This document shows, in pieces, positions 14,995-19,912 of a DNA stretch of 19,912 nt. The notes below the pieces were generated by a model. It worked only from the letters and a program-made list of their open reading frames with translations. It was not told the origin of the DNA and searched no databases. Position 1 is the stretch's first letter, and each line of letters opens with the position of its first letter. The stretch comes from Candidatus Parepulonipiscium sp. PG-Nun2H_MBin03 (GTDB lineage Bacteria; Bacillota; Clostridia; Lachnospirales; Cellulosilyticaceae), in assembly GCA_001995005.1 (NCBI GenBank), contig MDJN01000198.1, positions 1-19,912 on the forward strand, given 5' to 3'. Both the position numbers and the translations under genes were made by a program.

Positions 14995-15899
14995 AAATTT
15001 ATAATGCAGGCAAATACTACGGCGACTTTAAGGCGTTAGATAACGTAAATATCAATGTTCAAGCAGGAACTATACACGGCCTAATAGGCATAAATGGTTC
15101 TGGTAAAACTACTTTAATCAAAGCTTTAGTAGGGATACATCACATTGATGAGGGTGAAATTAAAATACTTGGCGAACCTGTATATGAAAATGTAAATATA
15201 AAGTCAAAAATAGGCTATGTTGCAGATAGAAACAGGTTTTTTAAATCGTATACTATAGATGCACTGATAAAATTTTATAAGGGAATGTACCCTAGCTTTA
15301 TGGAAACTAAATTTGATGAGTATAATCATAAGATGAAGTTAAATAAGAAAAAGCGTGTTAATGCGTTGTCTAAGGGAATGCAAATGAGACTATCTGTAAT
15401 GTTAAACTTAGCAAGAAACCCAGAAGTGCTGATATTAGACGAGCCGACATCAGGGTTAGATGTGGTTGCAAAAAGAGACATACTTAATTTTATTATACAA
15501 GACGTGGAGGAGCGTGGCATGAGTGTATTAATTTCGTCGCATCACTTAGCAGAGCTTGAAATGCTTTGCGATGAGATAACTATGCTAAGTTCTGGGAAAA
15601 TGCTATATCAAAGCACAGTAACTGATATAAAAGAGAAAATTAAGAAGATGCAAGTTGTATTTAAAATCCCATTAAAAGAGGGAACCATAAATGAATTAAG
15701 GCAACTAGACATTATACTGGATGTTTCAAATATAGGTAGCGTGTATTATATTGTTACCAATAACATAGAACAAGCCATAGAAAAATTAAAAGGGTTAGAC
15801 GTTGTTTTGATAGAAAACATCCCTATGAGTATAGAAGAAATATTTATATATACAAATTTGGATAAGGAGTGGGAACATGAAGACATTAATAAAATATGA
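14985..15899 (+). CDS. ABC transporter ATP-binding protein
   Basis: This is the cytosolic ATPase of an ABC-2 type transporter with 304 residues. Walker A is GINGSGKT (35-42), the signature motif is the variant LSKGM (128-132) typical of this export-type family, Walker B is VLILDEP (148-154) with a SGLD D-loop, and the switch histidine is in ISSHH (182-186). The usual Q-loop position lies in IGYVADRNRFF and has no glutamine, a common departure in this group. The last 80 residues are a C-terminal extension, as in YtrB-like and BcrA-like ATPases. AAGGAGG precedes the ATG. The 3' end overlaps the permease gene by 23 bp. The substrate is unknown. Confidence 0.93.
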   Translation: MPIEIYNAGKYYGDFKALDNVNINVQAGTIHGLIGINGSGKTTLIKALVGIHHIDEGEIKILGEPVYENVNIKSKIGYVADRNRFFKSYTIDALIKFYKGMYPSFMETKFDEYNHKMKLNKKKRVNALSKGMQMRLSVMLNLARNPEVLILDEPTSGLDVVAKRDILNFIIQDVEERGMSVLISSHHLAELEMLCDEITMLSSGKMLYQSTVTDIKEKIKKMQVVFKIPLKEGTINELRQLDIILDVSNIGSVYYIVTNNIEQAIEKLKGLDVVLIENIPMSIEEIFIYTNLDKEWEHEDINKI

Positions 15900-16920
15900 A
15901 ATAAAAACTAATTTACCGATAATATTAATTTTTATGGTGGGAGCAGCCTTATTTGGCGGAACATTATTTTATGATAGTATGAATGCATACAACTCATATG
16001 TTAGATTAGGAACCAGCTCTTATATGGTTATAGATATGGTAAGTATTATCTTGCACCTTGCATTTTATTGCAGTGCAATACTAACGATGGTTATGGTGTT
16101 TTTCCAATTTAAGCAGGTGAAAAACGACGATATTAGCGAATTTATTTTATCTTTACCGGTTACAACAAAAACTATTATTATCTCAAAGATGATGGTTGGC
16201 ATAGGCACTATATTAATTGTGAATACCATGGCAACAATATTTTTTATTTTAACCTGGGTAAAAACAAATTTTTGGATATCAGATGCAAGAGCATTAAGAT
16301 TTGCAGGGGAGATAGAAAGTCAATATGATACTATACCAGCCATAATTACGATGGTTTTAATATATACGCTTAATATTATATTAGTATATCTATTTTTGGT
16401 AATGATGCAGTTTGTAATAAAACGTGCAGGAGCAAGCGTAACAGTTAGCCTGTTGGGTGCATTATCAATACCATATATATTAGTTTTTGTAGCCCAGCTA
16501 TTCAAAAATTCGGGACTAGGCAACTTAATACAAGATATAACGACAAGATTTATAAAAACCTTCACATTTTATAACGTGAATACGGCTATATATCAAGAGG
16601 AGACGTTTATGGGGTTTATCTCATATCGTAAGATGGGTATACGGGAGTTGATTTTAGTATTTGGGATATTATTTTGTATAACAACAATATTTTATATGAA
16701 CAAAAAAGTAGGATTTACCGAATTTAGGTCGTTTTGCTATTCAAAGAGGTGTGATATATTATTAAAGATGGGGGTGACGATATGCAGCCTTATAGCACCG
16801 TTTTATATAGCGTATATATGGTCAATCCAAAATTACTATATTTATATGCCTATCAGTGCAATAGGAGGATATTTAGTAATAAATAGATTTATTATTAAAG
16901 ATAGAGAGAGCGGGGTTTAG
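15877..16920 (+). CDS. ABC-2 type transporter permease
   Basis: This membrane partner of the preceding ATPase has 347 residues. I count about seven or eight hydrophobic segments, near 13-31, 52-77, 101-127, 153-181, 186-207, 256-273, 296-313 and 322-337. The stretch KNDDISEFILSLPVTTKTII (82-101) matches the conserved cytoplasmic coupling loop of ABC-2 permeases (E-x-x-L-S-L-P-x-T). The gene starts 23 bp inside the ATPase gene, with AAGGAG upstream, so the two are coupled. Whether it exports a drug, a lipid or a peptide cannot be told. Confidence 0.9.
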   Translation: MKTLIKYEIKTNLPIILIFMVGAALFGGTLFYDSMNAYNSYVRLGTSSYMVIDMVSIILHLAFYCSAILTMVMVFFQFKQVKNDDISEFILSLPVTTKTIIISKMMVGIGTILIVNTMATIFFILTWVKTNFWISDARALRFAGEIESQYDTIPAIITMVLIYTLNIILVYLFLVMMQFVIKRAGASVTVSLLGALSIPYILVFVAQLFKNSGLGNLIQDITTRFIKTFTFYNVNTAIYQEETFMGFISYRKMGIRELILVFGILFCITTIFYMNKKVGFTEFRSFCYSKRCDILLKMGVTICSLIAPFYIAYIWSIQNYYIYMPISAIGGYLVINRFIIKDRESGV

Positions 16921-16922
16921 AC

Positions 16923-17948
16923 ATGAAGTGGAGTATTTTATTTTTTATATTAACTATGGCAAGCTTTGGGACTTATGCATTGTTAGAAGATGAAATAGAT
17001 ATAGTTTTGGTTGATGCACATCGAGAAAGTGAAAATAGCGAGGCAGAATTTATTACTGATACTATCAGTGTGGAAACTCTTGGTAATATAGAATTCTATA
17101 GTAAGATGACTGAACTTGCTGATGTACTATGGGATATTATGTATAATAAGCATAATATAGATATGACGATATGGACAGATGCAGTTTATGGAAATGTGTA
17201 TAGTTATTTTGGATATTACAATCCAGGGGATACTGATGAGATTGAGTTAATATTACAAACAATAGAAGAGTATTTAAAAATTCATAATCTAGAATTAACT
17301 GTAACGCAGGATTTAGACGGAAATGAATTTTTTAAATATACAGACGATGAATATCACGTAGAATTTTATACAGGTGAGATTGAGAGTTTGCCACATAATA
17401 CAACTTTCTTTGATAGTTATTCTATAATCAATAGACACTATAATTACACAAATTATGTAGGGTTAATAGTTCGCCCAATTGAACTAGATTTTTCTGACTA
17501 TACAAGACAGGTGGACATAGAGCCTGCACTTAAGCAACAAATGCAACAAATATATCAAAGGGTTAGCACAGATGGATTATTTGTGGAAAATTTTATGTTT
17601 GGTGGAACAAGGCAAGCAGTAAGGTATAGACAAGCGTTAAGTAGTATACGGTTAAATATGACACTAGAGATGGAAGATAATCAGATATGCAAAGTTGGTA
17701 TTGCGGGAAGTTGCACTGCACCAGAATTAACAATAACTCAAATAGATATGATACAAAAAATGATGAATGAGCTGGGTATGCAAGATTGTAGTACAGTGAT
17801 TACAAAAATAAACGAAATTTTACAAAATAACAATGTATCAAATTATGAGATATCTGAAGAGGGATTTAAATATAAGCTATGGGTAACTGGTGATTATAAT
17901 TCATATGATGATAGATATTTTAGATTAAATATAGAAAAACCTAAATAA
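16923..17948 (+). CDS. Unknown secreted or membrane-anchored protein of the gntR-ABC operon
   Basis: I do not recognise this 341-residue protein. A single N-terminal hydrophobic stretch (about 4-20, SILFFILTMASFGTYALL) acts as a signal peptide or anchor; there is no lipobox cysteine. The rest is soluble, acidic and rich in Tyr, Ile, Asp and Asn, with no repeats or metal-binding motifs that I can see. Three cysteines (about 259, 266 and 285) could form disulphides outside the cell. The ATG lies only 2 nt after the permease stop, so the gene belongs to the operon, and a terminator follows it. Its place suggests an extracytoplasmic accessory of the transporter, or a sensor of its substrate. Confidence 0.82.
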   Translation: MKWSILFFILTMASFGTYALLEDEIDIVLVDAHRESENSEAEFITDTISVETLGNIEFYSKMTELADVLWDIMYNKHNIDMTIWTDAVYGNVYSYFGYYNPGDTDEIELILQTIEEYLKIHNLELTVTQDLDGNEFFKYTDDEYHVEFYTGEIESLPHNTTFFDSYSIINRHYNYTNYVGLIVRPIELDFSDYTRQVDIEPALKQQMQQIYQRVSTDGLFVENFMFGGTRQAVRYRQALSSIRLNMTLEMEDNQICKVGIAGSCTAPELTITQIDMIQKMMNELGMQDCSTVITKINEILQNNNVSNYEISEEGFKYKLWVTGDYNSYDDRYFRLNIEKPK

Positions 17949-17962
17949 ATGACTATTTGAAA

Positions 17963-18005
17963 ACTACTTTTTAAATAATTTTAAATAAAAGGTAGTCCTT
18001 TTTTT
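17963..18005 (+). terminator. Intrinsic terminator of the gntR-ABC operon
   Basis: ACTACTTTTT (17963-17972) pairs with AAAAGGTAGT (17987-17996) with one G-T wobble, then seven T residues (17999-18005). Confidence 0.9.
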
Positions 18006-18110
18006 GTGTAAAAAGGTTTAAATTTATTTGAAATGCATACCCTAATGATATGGGCATATAAACCGATATTAGAAAGTGTTAAATAAATAATAATAGGAGT
18101 GAATTAAATT

Positions 18111-19912
18111 ATGATAAGAAGTAGTGGTATTATAATGCATATCTCTTCGTTGGATGAGAAATATGGTATAGGTACATTTGGTAGTGCAGCATATAAGTTT
18201 GCAGATTTTTTAAATAGAGCAGGACAAAAATATTGGCAGGTGTTGCCTCTGGGGCACACTGGATATGGAGATTCGCCGTATCAATCTTTTTCTGCGTTTG
18301 CAGGTAATCCATATTTTATTGACCTTGATATTTTAGAAGAAGAAGGTTTACTTAAAAAAGATGACTATGTAAATATAGACTTCGGGACTGATCCAGAATA
18401 TATAGATTTTGGAAAGCTATTTAAACAACGTATAGCAGTACTAGAGATTGCATATGAAAATTCAAAAGGAAAGTTAGACAAGCAACTTGATAAATTTAAA
18501 GAAAAAGAAAATTTATGGCTAGAAGACTATGCTTTATTTATGGCAATAAAAGAACATACGGGTAATATTGCATATGTAGATTGGGAAGATGATATAAAAC
18601 TGCGTAAACCTGAAGCTATTATAAAATATAAAACTGAGTTAAAAGATAGAATAGAATTTTGGAATTTTATTCAATACGAATTTTTTAGACAATGGATGTC
18701 TCTTAAAGCTTATACAAATAGTTTAGGAATAGAAATAATAGGAGATATCCCAATTTATGTATCAGCAGACAGTGCAGATGCCTGGGCAAACCCAAAAATG
18801 TTTAAATTAGACAAAGATAGAAATCCAACTGTAGTTGCGGGATGTCCTCCAGATGCATTTTCAAAAACAGGCCAATTATGGGGGAACCCAATATATGACT
18901 GGGAATATTTAAAAGATACAGAATACAGATGGTGGATAGACAGATTGCGAGAGAGTTTGAAACTATTTGATATAGTAAGAATTGACCACTTTAGAGGTTT
19001 TGAATCATACTGGGAAGTTCCATTTGGGGAAAACACTGCTATAAACGGTGAGTGGGTAAAAGGGCCTAAATTAAGATTATTTAAAGCTATTGAAAAAGAG
19101 CTAGGCGATATAAAAATTATTGCTGAAGATTTGGGATATTTGACCCCAGAAACTGTAGAATTTTTACAAGACACAGGGTATCCAGGTATGAAAGTTTTAC
19201 AATTTGCGTTCGATTCACGAGAAGAGAGTGATTATATCCCTCACATATATGATAAGAATTGCATAGTATATACAGGAACGCATGACAATGACACTATCAT
19301 GGGTTGGATGGAAGAAACTGGAAATAAAGACGATATTAACCATGCAAAAGAGTATCTACATCTTACAAAAGAGGAAGGATTAAACTGGGGATTTATTCGT
19401 GGAGCTTGGGCAAGCAACGGAAATGTGGCACTGACACAGTTACAAGATTTGCTGGGCCTAGGAAATGAGGCAAGAATGAATTATCCATCCACTTTAGGTG
19501 AGAACTGGATATGGCGTGTAAAACCGGGTGTAATAACTAATAAACTTGCAGATAAATTATATAAGATGACTAAGTTATATGGTAGGTGTAAGGAAGGGGC
19601 TGTTATTACGAAACGTAATTTAAATAAAGAGGACATTCTAAAGAGCATGGCAACCTATGCAAAAGTAAATTATGGAAGAAATATTAATACTGCAACCGAT
19701 AAAGAATTGTTAAATTGTTTAGGCTTAGCACTACGAGAGCAAATGGTAGACGACATTGAAGCGACTGAAAACCTTTATAATACAGTGAGAAAAGCATATT
19801 ATTTCTCAGCAGAATATTTAATGGGTAGAGCTTTGGGTAATAACTTAATTTCTCTAGGCCTTTATGATGAAATTAAGGAATTATTAGAAGAACTAGGCAT
19901 TGATATTAATAG
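18111..19912 (+). CDS. malQ: 4-alpha-glucanotransferase (MalQ) fused to glycogen phosphorylase (GlgP); 3' end outside window
   Basis: The reading frame is open for 600 codons and runs off the window. Residues 1 to about 500 are a complete GH77 amylomaltase, which moves glucan chains between maltodextrins. It begins MIRSSGIIMHISSLDEKYGI and includes the GDSPYQSFSAFAGNPYF donor-site block. The nucleophile is D292 (in VRIDHFRGF), the acid/base is E339 (AEDLG) and the third carboxylate is D392 (HDNDT). From about residue 503 the frame continues into a GlgP N-terminus: a helical start, then KAYYFSAEYLMGRALGNNL (561-579) and LGLYDEIKELLEELGID. No stop, start or ribosome site separates the two halves. 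GlgP releases glucose-1-phosphate from chain ends, so the fusion would couple chain rearrangement to phosphorolysis. AGGAG lies 11 nt before the ATG. No convincing promoter was found in 18006-18110. GT35 catalytic residues lie beyond the edge, so activity of the second half cannot be judged. Confidence 0.93.
   Translation, partial: MIRSSGIIMHISSLDEKYGIGTFGSAAYKFADFLNRAGQKYWQVLPLGHTGYGDSPYQSFSAFAGNPYFIDLDILEEEGLLKKDDYVNIDFGTDPEYIDFGKLFKQRIAVLEIAYENSKGKLDKQLDKFKEKENLWLEDYALFMAIKEHTGNIAYVDWEDDIKLRKPEAIIKYKTELKDRIEFWNFIQYEFFRQWMSLKAYTNSLGIEIIGDIPIYVSADSADAWANPKMFKLDKDRNPTVVAGCPPDAFSKTGQLWGNPIYDWEYLKDTEYRWWIDRLRESLKLFDIVRIDHFRGFESYWEVPFGENTAINGEWVKGPKLRLFKAIEKELGDIKIIAEDLGYLTPETVEFLQDTGYPGMKVLQFAFDSREESDYIPHIYDKNCIVYTGTHDNDTIMGWMEETGNKDDINHAKEYLHLTKEEGLNWGFIRGAWASNGNVALTQLQDLLGLGNEARMNYPSTLGENWIWRVKPGVITNKLADKLYKMTKLYGRCKEGAVITKRNLNKEDILKSMATYAKVNYGRNINTATDKELLNCLGLALREQMVDDIEATENLYNTVRKAYYFSAEYLMGRALGNNLISLGLYDEIKELLEELGIDIN

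Noticed and set aside
18028..18062. TTGAAA and TATAAA upstream of malQ-glgP as a promoter
   Set aside because: The spacing is 23 bp, outside the sigma-A range.

Overview
This is a low-GC window (about one third G+C by eye) from a spore-forming Firmicute of the class Clostridia, most likely near the Lachnospiraceae. The evidence is strong AGGAGG-type ribosome sites, SpmA/SpmB, an AbrB/SpoVT regulator, a rubrerythrin and an S-layer-homology protein. The order is a guess, because there is no rRNA or other phylogenetic marker here. All genes look chromosomal. I see no transposase, integrase, phage structural gene, tRNA, rRNA or CRISPR array.

Layout. (1) 115-3756, minus strand: spmA-spmB-clpS-clpA, pairing spore-maturation membrane proteins with the ClpS/ClpA arm of ClpAP proteolysis. 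(2) 4026-5247, plus strand: an AbrB-type regulator with its own sigma-A promoter and terminator, then a signal-less Amidase_3 with an SLH-like tail. (3) 5252-5839, minus: rubrerythrin. (4) 5991-8297, plus: tsaE-tsaB-rimI, part of the t6A tRNA-modification set, followed by a short-chain dehydrogenase. (5) 8382-11632: a pair of exported proteins, one unrecognised with internal repeats and one with three C-terminal SLH motifs, probably forming a cell-envelope unit. (6) 11744-14446: rsmI, rfbA and rfbB, the first two steps of dTDP-deoxysugar synthesis. (7) 14529-17948: a YtrA-type GntR regulator behind a perfect consensus promoter and a perfect dyad operator, with an ABC ATPase, a permease and an unknown anchored or secreted protein. 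(8) 18111 to the window edge: a 4-alpha-glucanotransferase (MalQ) fused in frame to the start of a glycogen phosphorylase (GlgP).

The most notable points are the MalQ-GlgP fusion, a ClpA whose first ATPase domain has lost both its Walker B glutamate and its arginine fingers while the second domain is intact, the uncharacterised exported pair, and a 50-bp hairpin repeat present twice at the 3' ends of genes. I found no wholly new multi-gene defence or mobile system here.
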